In this document: piece after piece, positions 16,226 through 25,286 of the stretch
Position numbering within the stretch: position 1 is the first letter of the stretch
How the letters are laid out: each line of letters opens with the position of its first letter
Source of the DNA: Nannocystis punicea
GTDB taxonomy: Bacteria > Myxococcota_A > Polyangia > Nannocystales > Nannocystaceae
Direction of reading: 5' to 3'
NCBI RefSeq assembly: GCF_026965555.1
Contig: NZ_CP114040.1
Coordinates: 1,612,001-1,676,000, forward strand
DNA length: 64,000 nt
Position numbers and translations under genes: made by a program
The notes under the pieces: generated by a model
Databases searched by the model: none
The model's input: the letters and a program-made list of their open reading frames with translations, nothing else
Told to the model about the DNA's origin: nothing

Positions 16226-17370
16226 TCATGGACGCCAAGAGCTTGCTGCGGGATTGTCTAGACAGGTACGTGTTCCTCAACCCCGACTGCGTCCCGGTCG
16301 AGGGGTACGCGGCGTCGGCGGTCTACGATCTGACCCGCGGGCTGATCTCGACCTTCCCGTCGGCGTACTTCCCCTTCTTCGAGCTGTTCCGGGCGCGACG
16401 CCTGCGGGAGATCGTCGACGCCCTGGCCCCCGAAGAGCGCGACGACTTCGTCGAGTTCCTGGATTTTCTGATGGAGCACGAGTACGTCGCGGTCGTCGAC
16501 GACGCGGCGTCGTTCCCGGAGATCTCGCAGTCGTGGGACGCGCCTTGCAAGATCCACAACGCCATCGTCGATGTTCGTGAGAGGCACCACGACTACCGCA
16601 AGATCATCGCGGAGCTCGACGCCCTCGGCTGCCAACACCTCCAGGTGCGGGGCTATTCGAAGCTCTTCGGCTTGACCGAGCTCGCCGAGCTCGCTCGCCT
16701 GTGCCGCGATTCGTCGATCCAGACCCTGGAGGCGGTCCTGGCCCACGATCCCGCCGTCCGCGACGACGACTACGTGGCGGTCGTGAGCGCCAACCGCATC
16801 ATCGCCAGCCTCGTCGTCCACTCGGCCGACGGCGACCGCCAGCTGGTGGTCGACTACGGCGCGCGCGGAGCCGCGGCGGGGCTGGTGACCATGGAGATCC
16901 AGCTGACAGTCAAGCCGCTCGAGTCCCACCTCGACTGCGGCCACATCGCCAGGCGGCAGCTCCTCCCGCCGAGCACGCAGACCTTCAACGAGCTGCACCA
17001 CTTCAACGGCTGCCTGAATCGCAAGCTCTCGATCGACGAGGGCGGCGAGGTCCGCAACTGCCCGACGATGCGCGGGTCGTTCGGCGACCACCGGGCCGTC
17101 TCGCTCGCGGACGTGGTCTCGCGCGAGGACTTTCGCCGGGTCTGGCGGGCGAGGAACGACGAGATCCAGGTCTGCCGCGATTGTCCGTACCGCTACGCGT
17201 GCACCGGCTGCCGCGCGCTGCTCGAAGATCCCGACGCCGGGGACAGCAAGCCGCTCAAGTGCGGCTACGACCCCTATACCGATTCCTGGACCGACTGGCG
17301 GGCCCGGCCGAACGCCGCGGCCACCCTGACGCGCTATCAGGCGCGCGTGCACCTGCCGATCTTGCAGTAG
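16222..17370 (+). CDS. gwsS: SPASM-domain peptide maturase, grasp-with-spasm type
   Basis: A 382-residue protein with a C-terminal SPASM-type cysteine cluster: C239, C264, C280, C318, C321, C327, C330 and C347, including CRDCPYRYACTGC. The layout matches SPASM domains that bind auxiliary iron-sulfur clusters. The N-terminal 230 residues have the spacing of a TIM-barrel-like domain, but no CxxxCxxC radical-SAM triad is present; the only Cys near the expected place is C109 in WDAPCKIHN. It resembles GwsS partners of ATP-grasp ligases. Inferred role: precursor binding or a second modification of the Cys-containing cores. GTG 16222 overlaps the previous stop; ATG 16228 is an equally good start. 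Confidence 0.8.
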   Translation: MIMDAKSLLRDCLDRYVFLNPDCVPVEGYAASAVYDLTRGLISTFPSAYFPFFELFRARRLREIVDALAPEERDDFVEFLDFLMEHEYVAVVDDAASFPEISQSWDAPCKIHNAIVDVRERHHDYRKIIAELDALGCQHLQVRGYSKLFGLTELAELARLCRDSSIQTLEAVLAHDPAVRDDDYVAVVSANRIIASLVVHSADGDRQLVVDYGARGAAAGLVTMEIQLTVKPLESHLDCGHIARRQLLPPSTQTFNELHHFNGCLNRKLSIDEGGEVRNCPTMRGSFGDHRAVSLADVVSREDFRRVWRARNDEIQVCRDCPYRYACTGCRALLEDPDAGDSKPLKCGYDPYTDSWTDWRARPNAAATLTRYQARVHLPILQ

Positions 17371-17395
17371 TCGATCGCTCCGAGGCAAAACGACG

Positions 17396-18616
17396 ATGAA
17401 GCTCCCACCCATCACCCTCCTGGCCCTCGCCGCTTGCGCGCCGGGGCTCGGCCACGTCTCGGCCCCCGCGGGCCAGAGCGAGGAGACGCGCGAGGTGAAG
17501 CGGGAGCTGGGGCGCCTGGTCGCCGATCTGTGCGACAAAGAGGTCGTCCTGCTCGGCGAGAGCGAGCACGGAGACGGTCGCACCTGGGAGATCAAGACCG
17601 AGGTCGTCCGCGCGCTGGTGGATTCGTGCGGCTTCGACTCTCTGTATATCGAGAGCGGCCTGTACGACTTCCTCGCGCTGGACCGGGCCCACGCCGCGGG
17701 CACCGCGACCTCCCAGGACGTGGCCAGCGCGATCGGGGCGGTCTGGGCGGAGGCCCGCGAGACGCAGCCGTTCATCGCCTACGTCCACGAGGCCGCGGCC
17801 GCGGACAGGTTGGAAGTGATGGGCCTCGACGACCAGATCCATTCGACGGCCTTTTACGCACAACAGGAATTGCCCGCAGCGCTCGCGGCCCATCTCCCGG
17901 GAGCGCGCAGGGACGAGTGCGGGGCCCGGATCGCGCGGCACGTCCAGTGGACGTATGACGAGGCTCACCCGCATTCGGCCGAGAGCCAGGCGACGCTGCA
18001 ATCGTGCCTGGAAGAGATCCAGGCTGCGGTCGCGAAGGAGGCGCCGTCGCCAAAGACGTCCGAGGACCTCGCCATGGCGCGCAACCTCTCGCGCTGGGTG
18101 GCGCGCGACTTCGTCGCCGAGAGGCAGGCGATCTTCAACACCCGGGACCGGTCGATGTTCGACAACTTCCAGTGGCAGAGGCAGCGGTCGGGAGATCGGG
18201 GCAAGGCCATCGTGTGGTGTGCGACGATTCATGCGGCCAAGGGCCTCGACGAGGTCGAGGCGTACCGCGGGTTCTCGCCGCTTGGGCGATACATCCACCA
18301 GCAATACGGCGAGCGCGCCGCGGCGATCGGCTTCTCCGCCTGGTCCGGCGCCAGCCGGCGCCGGGGTCGCCCCATTCGTGAGCTCTCGATCGCGCCGCCC
18401 GAGTCGCTCGAGGGCCGGGTCCTGGCCGCGGAGCAGCCGCTCCGCTACCTCGACGCCGAGCAGCTGCGCGCGCTGGGCTCCGTCGACGCTCGCCCCATGG
18501 GTCACGAGTTCCACCGCGCCGCGTGGCACGAGGTCCTCGACGGCCTCGTCGTCCTGCGCCGCGAGACGCCGGCGCACCACGACGTGGCGCCGGCGGCGAA
18601 AGCGGGGAGCCGATGA
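17396..18616 (+). CDS. Erythromycin-esterase-like lipoprotein in the RiPP operon
   Basis: A 406-residue protein with a short signal peptide and lipobox LAAC (Cys 14), so probably anchored in the envelope. The mature part has the erythromycin esterase (EreA/B) motif LLGESEHG at 52-59, with Glu 55 and His 58 as candidate catalytic residues, and a matching second histidine motif WCATIHAAKG. Known members open macrolactone rings or act on other ester-like substrates. Within a cluster expected to make side-chain esters, it could remodel, hydrolyse or detoxify the ester-linked peptide after export (inference). Its stop overlaps the next ATG (ATGA). Confidence 0.82.
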   Translation: MKLPPITLLALAACAPGLGHVSAPAGQSEETREVKRELGRLVADLCDKEVVLLGESEHGDGRTWEIKTEVVRALVDSCGFDSLYIESGLYDFLALDRAHAAGTATSQDVASAIGAVWAEARETQPFIAYVHEAAAADRLEVMGLDDQIHSTAFYAQQELPAALAAHLPGARRDECGARIARHVQWTYDEAHPHSAESQATLQSCLEEIQAAVAKEAPSPKTSEDLAMARNLSRWVARDFVAERQAIFNTRDRSMFDNFQWQRQRSGDRGKAIVWCATIHAAKGLDEVEAYRGFSPLGRYIHQQYGERAAAIGFSAWSGASRRRGRPIRELSIAPPESLEGRVLAAEQPLRYLDAEQLRALGSVDARPMGHEFHRAAWHEVLDGLVVLRRETPAHHDVAPAAKAGSR

Positions 18617-19584
18617 GCGAGCCGAGCGCCGCCGATTCGCCCGCGAACGCGCACGGGCCCGCCCGGCGGGCGATCTTCCGCGAGGAGGCCGTCCTCGCGC
18701 ACCGCCGCGGCGCCGGTCCGGGCCGCCCGCTGCACATCGTCGCCACCTGGACGCGCTGGGCGGTGGGCGTGACGCTGTTGTTGATGGCCGCGAGCGTGGT
18801 GTTCGCAGTGACCGCGCGGGTCGGCGAATACGCGGAGGGCCTCGCGGTGGTGCGCCGGGAGGGTCGCGTGGCGGTGACCTCGGACGTCCCCGGCACTGTG
18901 CAGAGCATCGAGGTGCGGACCGGCCAGCGGGTGGCGGCCGGTCAGGTGCTGGTGCAGCTCGACGACGCGGCCCCGCGCGCCGAGCTCTCGCGCGTGGAGC
19001 AGGAGTATCGCCAGCGATTGGTGGAGCTGCTGCGCACCCCCGCCGACGACGCCAAGCGCGAGCGCCTGGCGACCCTGAGGGCGCAGCTGCAGCTGGCCCA
19101 GGCGCGCGTGCGCGAGCGGCAGATCGTCGCCTCGCAGCCGGGGCTGGTCTCCGACGTGCGCGTGCGGCCGGGTCAGCCGGTGGCTCCGGGCGACGCGGTG
19201 ATCGCAGTCGAGCAGGACACCGCGCGCACTGTGGTGATCGGCCTGTTCCCCGGGCACTACCGGCCGCTGCTGAGCGCGGCCGAGAGCCGCCTGTTCCTCG
19301 AGCTCGAGGGCTTCCCGGACGGCCGCCACGAGGTCTCGGTGCGCTCCGTGGCCGACGAGGTGGTCGGCCCCGCCGAGGCGATGCGCTACCTCGGGCGCGA
19401 CCGCCAGGGCGCGCTCGAGCTCGCGGGCCCCGTGGTGGTCGTGGAGACCGAGCTCCCCTCGGACACCTTCGTCGCCGACGACACCGAATATCGCGTGTAC
19501 GACGGCATGCAGGGCGTGCTCGAGGCCAGGCTCCGCTCCGCGACCCTGCTGGAGGCCCTCGTCCCGGCCCTCAAACACCTGTGA
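18613..19584 (+). CDS. HlyD-family membrane fusion protein
   Basis: A 323-residue periplasmic adaptor. A cytoplasmic N-terminus precedes one membrane helix (about 49-66, VGVTLLLMAASVVFAV). It is followed by a lipoyl-like half motif (GTVQSIEVRTGQRVAAGQVLVQLD), a short helical hairpin, the second half motif (GLVSDVRVRPGQPVAPGDAVIAV) and a beta-barrel. HlyD proteins bridge an inner-membrane exporter to an outer-membrane channel. The start overlaps the esterase stop and the gene ends 5 bases before the C39 exporter, so it is probably the exporter's own adaptor. Confidence 0.88.
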   Translation: MSEPSAADSPANAHGPARRAIFREEAVLAHRRGAGPGRPLHIVATWTRWAVGVTLLLMAASVVFAVTARVGEYAEGLAVVRREGRVAVTSDVPGTVQSIEVRTGQRVAAGQVLVQLDDAAPRAELSRVEQEYRQRLVELLRTPADDAKRERLATLRAQLQLAQARVRERQIVASQPGLVSDVRVRPGQPVAPGDAVIAVEQDTARTVVIGLFPGHYRPLLSAAESRLFLELEGFPDGRHEVSVRSVADEVVGPAEAMRYLGRDRQGALELAGPVVVVETELPSDTFVADDTEYRVYDGMQGVLEARLRSATLLEALVPALKHL

Positions 19585-19589
19585 ATGCC

Positions 19590-21797
19590 ATGAGCCACAC
19601 CGAGCAAGACCGTGCGCTCTCGCGGCGCTTCCCCGCCCTGCAGCGTCTGGGCGCGATCAAGGCCTCGCGCCAGCTGGAGCACGTGCAGCAGATGACCGCG
19701 ACCGACTGCGGGGCGGCCTGCCTGAGCATGGTGCTGCGCTACCACGGCCGCACCCACCCGCTCGACGAGCTGCGCGACGCGATGGGGGTCGACCACCATG
19801 GGGTCAGCGCGCTCGGCATCCTGCGGGCCGCTCGCAGCTATGGCCTGCGCGGCCGCGGCGTGCGGGTCGACGACCTCGACGAGCTCGACATGCTGCCGGC
19901 CGGCGCGATCCTCCACTGGGAGTTCAACCACTTCGTGGTGTTCGACCGGGCCGATCGCCGCGGCCTCTTCATCCTCGACCCCGCGCACGGCCGCCGTCGG
20001 GTGCCGCGGGCCGAGTTCGAGGAGGCGTTCACCGGGGTCGCGCTGCTGCTCGAGCCCGGCGAGGCGTTCGAGCCCAGCGATCGCCGGGCGCCGCTGCTGC
20101 GCCGCTACTTCGGCCAGCTGCTGGCCTACCCGGCGCTGTGGAGCCGCTCGCTGCTGATGTCGGTGCTCGTGCAGATGCTCGCGCTGGCGCTGCCGCTGAT
20201 GACCACCCTGCTGGTCGACCGCATCATCCCGCGCCGCGACACCGACCTGCTGATGGTGCTCGTCGCCGGCCTCGTCATGATGGTGGCGTTCACCTTCGTC
20301 AGCTCGCTGGTGCGCGCCAACCTGCTGGTGCAGCTGCGCACGCTGCTCGACGCCAACATGACGATCGGCTTCCTCGACCACCTGATCGACCTGCCGTACT
20401 CGTTCTTCCAGAAGCGGTCCGCCGGCGACCTCCTCATGCGATTGGGCAGCAACGCCACGGTCCGCGAGATCCTCACGTCCGGGGCCATGTCCGCCCTGCT
20501 CGACGGCACCCTGGTCAGCGTGTACCTGGTGCTCATCTTCTGGATCAGCCCCCTGATGGGCGCGGTGGTGCTGCTGCTCGCCTCGTTGCAGCTGTCGCTG
20601 TACTGGGCGACGCGGCGGATCCAGCGCGAGCTGATGACCGAGGGCCTCGCGGTGCAGGCCAAGACGTCGAGCTACGAGGTCGAGATGCTGACCGGCATCG
20701 AGACCCTCAAGAGCATGGGGGCCGAGTACCGCGCGGTGGATCGCTGGTCCAACCTGTTCGTCGACTCGCTCAACGTGTCGCTGCGCCGCGGTCGCCTCGA
20801 CGCCATGCTCTCGTCGCTGCTCGACGCGTTCAGCATGGCCGCGCCGCTGGCGATCCTCGGCGTGGGCACCAAGCTGGTGCTCGACGGCGACCTCGGCCTC
20901 GGCGCCATGCTCGGCCTGTCGGCTCTCGGCTCCGGGTTCCTGCGGCCGATGAGCACTCTGGTCGGCGTCGCCCTCAAGTTCCAGGTGCTCGGCAGCTACC
21001 TCGAGCGCATCGAGGACGTGATGCAGACCGAGCCCGAGCAGGACGCGACGCGGGTCAAGCGGGCGCCGCGGCTGTCGGGGCGGATCCACGCCGAGTCGGT
21101 CACCTTCCGCTATTCGGAGTCAGTCCCGCCCGCGGTCCGCGAGGTCTCGGTGCGGGTCGAGCCGGGCCAGTTCGTGGCCGTGGTCGGGGCGTCGGGGGCG
21201 GGCAAGTCCACTCTGGCCAAGCTGCTGGTCGGCCTGTATTCGCCGCAGGGCGGCCGGGTGCTCTACGACGGCCTCGACATCGCCAGCCTCGATCTGCGCA
21301 GCGTCCGCGAGCAGCTCGGAGTGGTGACCCAGCGCGGCGATCTGTTCGGCGTGTCGGTGCGGGAGAACATCGCCCTCGGGCGCCCCGAGATCAGCCTGGA
21401 CGAGGTGATCGACGCGGCCAAGCGGGCGGCGATCCACGACGAGATCGCCGCCCTGCCGATGGGCTACGACACGATCCTCGCCGACCGCGGGGCCTCGCTG
21501 TCGGGCGGGCAGCGGCAGCGGCTGGTGCTCGCCCGGGCGCTGGTCGGCAAGCCGGCGATGTTGTTGCTCGACGAGGCCACCAGCAACCTCGACACCGTGA
21601 CCGAGGCCGCCATCCAGCGCTCGCTGGCCTCGCTCCGCTGCACCCGCGTCGTCATCGCGCACCGGCTGTCCACCGTGGTCGATGCGGACCTGATCCTGGT
21701 CATGGACGGCGGACGCATCGTCGAGTCGGGGACCCACCGCCACCTGCTGTCCCACGGCGACGTGTACCGCCGGCTGTACGAGAGGGAGGAGTCATGA
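19590..21797 (+). CDS. Peptidase-containing (C39) ABC exporter
   Basis: A 735-residue bacteriocin-type exporter that cuts the double-glycine leader and transports the core. The N-terminal C39 peptidase has oxyanion Gln 34, catalytic Cys 40 (TATDCGAACLSM), His 114 (HWEFNHFVV) and Asp 130 (FILDPAHG). Residues about 175-460 span the membrane. The nucleotide-binding domain has Walker A GASGAGKST, signature LSGGQRQR and Walker B MLLLDEATS with the H-loop IAHRLST. All catalytic residues are intact. The ATG at 19590 is chosen because the longer open frame upstream has no protein-like sequence. It should process all three precursors of this cluster, and perhaps those at 30.6 kb. Confidence 0.93.
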   Translation: MSHTEQDRALSRRFPALQRLGAIKASRQLEHVQQMTATDCGAACLSMVLRYHGRTHPLDELRDAMGVDHHGVSALGILRAARSYGLRGRGVRVDDLDELDMLPAGAILHWEFNHFVVFDRADRRGLFILDPAHGRRRVPRAEFEEAFTGVALLLEPGEAFEPSDRRAPLLRRYFGQLLAYPALWSRSLLMSVLVQMLALALPLMTTLLVDRIIPRRDTDLLMVLVAGLVMMVAFTFVSSLVRANLLVQLRTLLDANMTIGFLDHLIDLPYSFFQKRSAGDLLMRLGSNATVREILTSGAMSALLDGTLVSVYLVLIFWISPLMGAVVLLLASLQLSLYWATRRIQRELMTEGLAVQAKTSSYEVEMLTGIETLKSMGAEYRAVDRWSNLFVDSLNVSLRRGRLDAMLSSLLDAFSMAAPLAILGVGTKLVLDGDLGLGAMLGLSALGSGFLRPMSTLVGVALKFQVLGSYLERIEDVMQTEPEQDATRVKRAPRLSGRIHAESVTFRYSESVPPAVREVSVRVEPGQFVAVVGASGAGKSTLAKLLVGLYSPQGGRVLYDGLDIASLDLRSVREQLGVVTQRGDLFGVSVRENIALGRPEISLDEVIDAAKRAAIHDEIAALPMGYDTILADRGASLSGGQRQRLVLARALVGKPAMLLLDEATSNLDTVTEAAIQRSLASLRCTRVVIAHRLSTVVDADLILVMDGGRIVESGTHRHLLSHGDVYRRLYEREES

Positions 21798-22687
21798 AGC
21801 GCGATGGTTTGCGAGCTGCACGGCGGCTCGCGTGGGGGTTCGCGCTCGCGGCGTTCGTCGCGTGCGATCCTGGCGAGGCCCCCGAGGTGACCGAGCCCCG
21901 GCGCGTCGACGTGCGCACGGACGAGGCGCCCGCATCCGCCGCTGTTTCGGCCGAGGCCATGGTCGGCGTGCTCGTGCCCGAGGCCGAGGTCGTGCTGACG
22001 GCCCCGGAGTTCGCCCGGCTCGAGCGACTGGACGTGCAGGTCGGCGACCATGTCCGCGAGGGCGAGGTGATCGCCGCGCTGGATGTCCGCGAGGAGCGTC
22101 ACGAGCTCGCCGCGGCCACGGCGTCCTGGGAGGCGAGCAAGGCCGAGCTCGAGCGGCTCGAGCTCGAGCTGCAAAAGGCCAGAGAGACGCGCTCCGACAC
22201 CGAGCAGCTGGAAGGCGTCGTCTCGGGGGCCGAGCTCCGCGAGCACCGCTACGCCGAGCGGCTCGCCGCGGCCCGCAAACGCAGCGCCAGCGCCTCGCTC
22301 CGGCAGCAGCGCAGCACGGTGGAGGACGCGACGGCGAAGATCGTCGAGGCCCAGCTGCGCGCCCCGTTCGCAGGGGCGATCTCGCGGCGCTACGTCGACG
22401 CGGGCGCGACGCTCGAGCTCGGCAAGCCGGTGGTGCAGCTCATCTCGGACGCGCGGGTCGTGCGATTCGCAGTGCCCGAGGAGCGCAGCGAGGCGCTGCG
22501 GCTGGGGGCCGCGGTGCGCGTAAAATTCGTCGACGAAGGCCTGAAGGCGATGGGCGAGGTCACCGCGATCGCGCCGGAGATCGATGCAGGAACACGGCTG
22601 GTGTTCGCCGAGGCGCGGCTGGAGGACGAGTCGCTCGCGGCGTTGCGCGTCGGGGCCGTGGGCGAGGTGGACTTCGTCGAAAAATGA
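21794..22687 (+). CDS. RND/HlyD-type periplasmic adaptor lipoprotein
   Basis: A 297-residue adaptor with a signal peptide and lipobox FVAC. A lipoyl half motif (ERLDVQVGDHVREGEVIAALD), a long coiled-coil hairpin (about 100-180), the second half motif (GAISRRYVDAGATLELGKPV) and beta-barrel segments follow. The ATG overlaps the exporter stop by four bases. It is the second adaptor in the operon. It differs from the first by being a lipoprotein rather than membrane-spanning, so the exporter may work with a two-adaptor bridge, or each adaptor may serve a different step. No outer-membrane channel gene is present nearby. Confidence 0.85.
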   Translation: MKRDGLRAARRLAWGFALAAFVACDPGEAPEVTEPRRVDVRTDEAPASAAVSAEAMVGVLVPEAEVVLTAPEFARLERLDVQVGDHVREGEVIAALDVREERHELAAATASWEASKAELERLELELQKARETRSDTEQLEGVVSGAELREHRYAERLAAARKRSASASLRQQRSTVEDATAKIVEAQLRAPFAGAISRRYVDAGATLELGKPVVQLISDARVVRFAVPEERSEALRLGAAVRVKFVDEGLKAMGEVTAIAPEIDAGTRLVFAEARLEDESLAALRVGAVGEVDFVEK

Positions 22688-22794
22688 GGGCGCGGGCACG
22701 AGGTTGCGGGCGTCGTTGTATCGCGCCGGCAGCGGCACGCCTGGGCGAGGGTCAACGGGTGCTCGGTAGGGGTCCGGCGAGGTGAACGCGTAGA

Positions 22795-23547
22795 TTAGCC
22801 CTTCACCGACGCATGAGAGAATTGGTCGAGCAGGCCCTCGGCGATCCTGTTGGCGCTCTTCGCCGCCATCGCTCCAATGCTGACGTACAGGATCGACAGT
22901 TGGGTGTACTCCTGGATCGAGAGGCTCACGGTGTCGTCACCGAGGCATGCGACCTTCTGCGTACCAGGCATGACGTCCACGAGGCCGAGCGCGTGCATTT
23001 GAGCGGCGATCTGACGCATGGCGGGACCCAACTCCTCAGCGGACTCGAAGAAGATCGAGACCTCCCTGACCTTTCTGCGGCGTCGCAACTCGAAGGGTGC
23101 GAAGGCGCTCCTCACGAGTTGATCGGCGAGGGTGAACCCGACCTCCTTCACAGCCTCCAGATTGAACCATTCGTCGTCTTCGAACCGAACCAGCGGCGCG
23201 TCGGAGCCGTCGCTGCGGCGGAGATCCAGAAAAAGATCGTACTCGGCGATCGCCTCCGGATCGGCCTCATGGCCGATCTTGTGGTACTGATCGTGCGGGT
23301 AATTCGAGCCAGGGAGTTGTTCGACGAGCGTATCGAGGTCGCACGCGTAATGATCGCCCAACGGGTAAAAATCCCCATGATCCTTGCCCATCGTCGCCAG
23401 GAAGTCGCGGTACAGGGCGGGCAGGGCGATGGCGTATCGAGCCTCGAATTGCGCGATCTCTTCGCGCGGCACTCCCACGAACGCACGGGCGCGCTCGGGG
23501 CTACGCCGCGAGATGAAGGCGCGGATGTCGTCCCATCTCGCGTTCAT
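22795..23547 (-). CDS. SMI1/KNR4 (SUKH) family protein
   Basis: A 250-residue protein. Its first 150 residues fit the SUKH fold: VPREEIAQFEARYAIALPALYRDFLATMGKDHGDFYPLG is typical of the N-terminal helices and strand, followed by acidic, aromatic segments (RFEDDEWFNLEAV). SUKH proteins are commonly immunity proteins against secreted nuclease toxins, or act as regulatory adaptors. It lies convergent to the RiPP operon, about 107 bases after its last gene. A self-protection role for the peptide is conceivable but unproven; no toxin gene is adjacent. Confidence 0.75.
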   Translation of the reverse strand: MNARWDDIRAFISRRSPERARAFVGVPREEIAQFEARYAIALPALYRDFLATMGKDHGDFYPLGDHYACDLDTLVEQLPGSNYPHDQYHKIGHEADPEAIAEYDLFLDLRRSDGSDAPLVRFEDDEWFNLEAVKEVGFTLADQLVRSAFAPFELRRRRKVREVSIFFESAEELGPAMRQIAAQMHALGLVDVMPGTQKVACLGDDTVSLSIQEYTQLSILYVSIGAMAAKSANRIAEGLLDQFSHASVKG

Positions 23548-23952
23548 TGCACGTCCTGTCGAAGTAGTTGGTCAGATATAGGATCTGCCGGCACAAGATG
23601 CAACAGGGGACGTTCCCGGAGTGAATGATCGGGCCCCCCATTTGCGAGAACCGAGAGCATACGGAGGGTATCTTACCTGTCGGAGCATGGCCGTCAAGCA
23701 CGGCCCGCGATGGGGCGGCCGACACAGCGGACAACTTGAGCTTCGAGCTCCCGGCGCGTGGGCGACTTGCTCGATCTCATCCCTGGTCATCGCCCGTGCG
23801 CCAGCCTTCTCGTTCTCGTGCTCGTGAAGCGGCTCGACCTCGCGGTCGGCGTATGGGCGGTGTCTCCGGACAAAGCTGTATGCTCCGCCCTCCTCTTATT
23901 TTGAGAGCGACTGCGGTGCGAGCATTCGGCGCCGCCCGCGGCGCGGGACGCA
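23548..23952. other. No gene seen
   Basis: About 400 bases upstream of the SUKH gene and downstream of an envelope protein. The last 50 bases before 23952 resemble the 3' flank of the second paralog near 25240-25286, so they belong to the tandem duplication. Nothing else is recognised. Confidence 0.4.
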
Positions 23953-24819
23953 TCAGCGGCGGCGGTACAGCCGATAGCGCGTGGTGCCGTGGACGATCAT
24001 CGTCACGCCGGCGGCCAGCAGCGCCAGGCCGGCGCCGAGGAGCGCGCCGCTGACCGTCCGATCGTCGCCGAAGTTCTTCTCGCCGAAGGACAACGCGCCC
24101 TCCACCGTGCCCAGGGCGCCGAGCACCGTAAGGCCGAAGCCTGCATAAAAAAAGCCCGGGCGACCCGGCCGCACGCGGGCGACGTACTCGCCCTCGAGGC
24201 CTTTCAAAGAGAAGTCGCGCGACGGCGTCACCCGGTCGCCGCCGAAGTAGAACGCATTCCCGGCGCTGCCGTCGATCACCCGCCCGCACGGGGCTCGACA
24301 TACCGACCGCGAAGTCCCGCCGTCATCTTTGCGGCCCATCCGCCCCAACCCCCCACCGAGCGGGACGGAGGCCTCGAGCAGGTGGACCTGACCCCGACGC
24401 CTGGTCGACTCGATGAAGATCCGCGGCCGGCTCGGCCCCGGCACCTCGTCCTTGACCTCGAGGACGACCTCGTGGGTGCTGCTCGCAGGCATCGGTCCCG
24501 CGGTCGCTCGCGCCTGTGCTTCGGTCGCGGTCGCCGTCGCGCCGGCGAAGTTCGTCGACACGACTTCCTTCCAGGCGAGCGTGCGCGTGCCCTCGGCGAG
24601 GGTGATGGTCACTCCTCGTTCGGGGCGGAGCTCGACGATCTTCCCGTGCAGCACGGTGCCGTCGCGCAAGGTCACCGTGTCGTCTGCGGTCGGGCTGGGC
24701 GTGGCCGGGCGCGGGGCCGGCCCCTCGACGAGCGGTGGGGCCTGCCCCCAAGCCCGGGCCGGCGCCCCGGTGAGCGCGAGTGCGACGATCGTGGCCGCTG
24801 CAACGGTGCGACGCGACAT
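23953..24819 (-). CDS. Envelope protein, PEGA-like paralog family, copy 1
   Basis: A 288-residue protein with a signal peptide (TIVALALTGAPARAWGQ). It then has a short beta domain (DTVTLRDGTVLHGKIVELRP, RTLAWKEVVST), a Pro-rich linker, a PEGA-like segment with SVCRAPCGRVIDGSAG and FYFGGDRVTPSRDF, and C-terminal hydrophobic segments (FFYAGFGLTVLGALG; LLAAGVTMIVHG) ending in basic residues. The start is the ATG at 24819, aligned with the paralog. It is about three quarters identical to the gene at 25287 by eye and more distantly related to the one at 35363. Function unknown. Confidence 0.8.
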   Translation of the reverse strand: MSRRTVAAATIVALALTGAPARAWGQAPPLVEGPAPRPATPSPTADDTVTLRDGTVLHGKIVELRPERGVTITLAEGTRTLAWKEVVSTNFAGATATATEAQARATAGPMPASSTHEVVLEVKDEVPGPSRPRIFIESTRRRGQVHLLEASVPLGGGLGRMGRKDDGGTSRSVCRAPCGRVIDGSAGNAFYFGGDRVTPSRDFSLKGLEGEYVARVRPGRPGFFYAGFGLTVLGALGTVEGALSFGEKNFGDDRTVSGALLGAGLALLAAGVTMIVHGTTRYRLYRRR

Positions 24820-25286
24820 CGGTGGCAAGATACGTGGTGGCCCGCGATCGTGCCACGCACCGCGACGCTCCGCCCGCTCACATCGACGCCCGGGAATACG
24901 TGCAGTGGCGTCGACGTGGCCCTGGGCGACGGACGACGGACCGGCACCGATTGTGCCACCGCTCGCTCGCAGTGCGCGAGGAGGCCGGCCGCGGCCGCGC
25001 GCGTCGCCGCATTCGTCGATCGCCGTCGGGTGCGACGAACGGGCGAGCGCCGTGCGAGCGAGGCAGGTGTCGTGAAGCGCGGGAATAGAATCAGACGACC
25101 TCGAGCGCGCACGGATGCGCCGCGATGGGTCGCGGGCCACAGAGCTGAACAGCCCGGTTCGCTTCCGAGAGGAGCGTGCCGGCGACGTCGAACGACATCA
25201 TGACCGCCCGTTGCTGGATCGCGCTCGTCGCATTTTCAACGCGACTGCCGTGCGAGCATACGAGGCGCCCACGGCCTCGTGAGGCC
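24820..25286. other. Intergenic part of the tandem duplication; no gene seen
   Basis: Holds the upstream region of copy 1, homologous to the region upstream of copy 2, plus about 200 bases unique to this spacer. No promoter stands out. Confidence 0.4.

Noticed and set aside
17955..19589. Long upstream extension of the C39 exporter frame
   Set aside because: The extension overlaps the esterase and HlyD genes out of frame and is Arg-rich without domains; the C39 domain starts at 19590.
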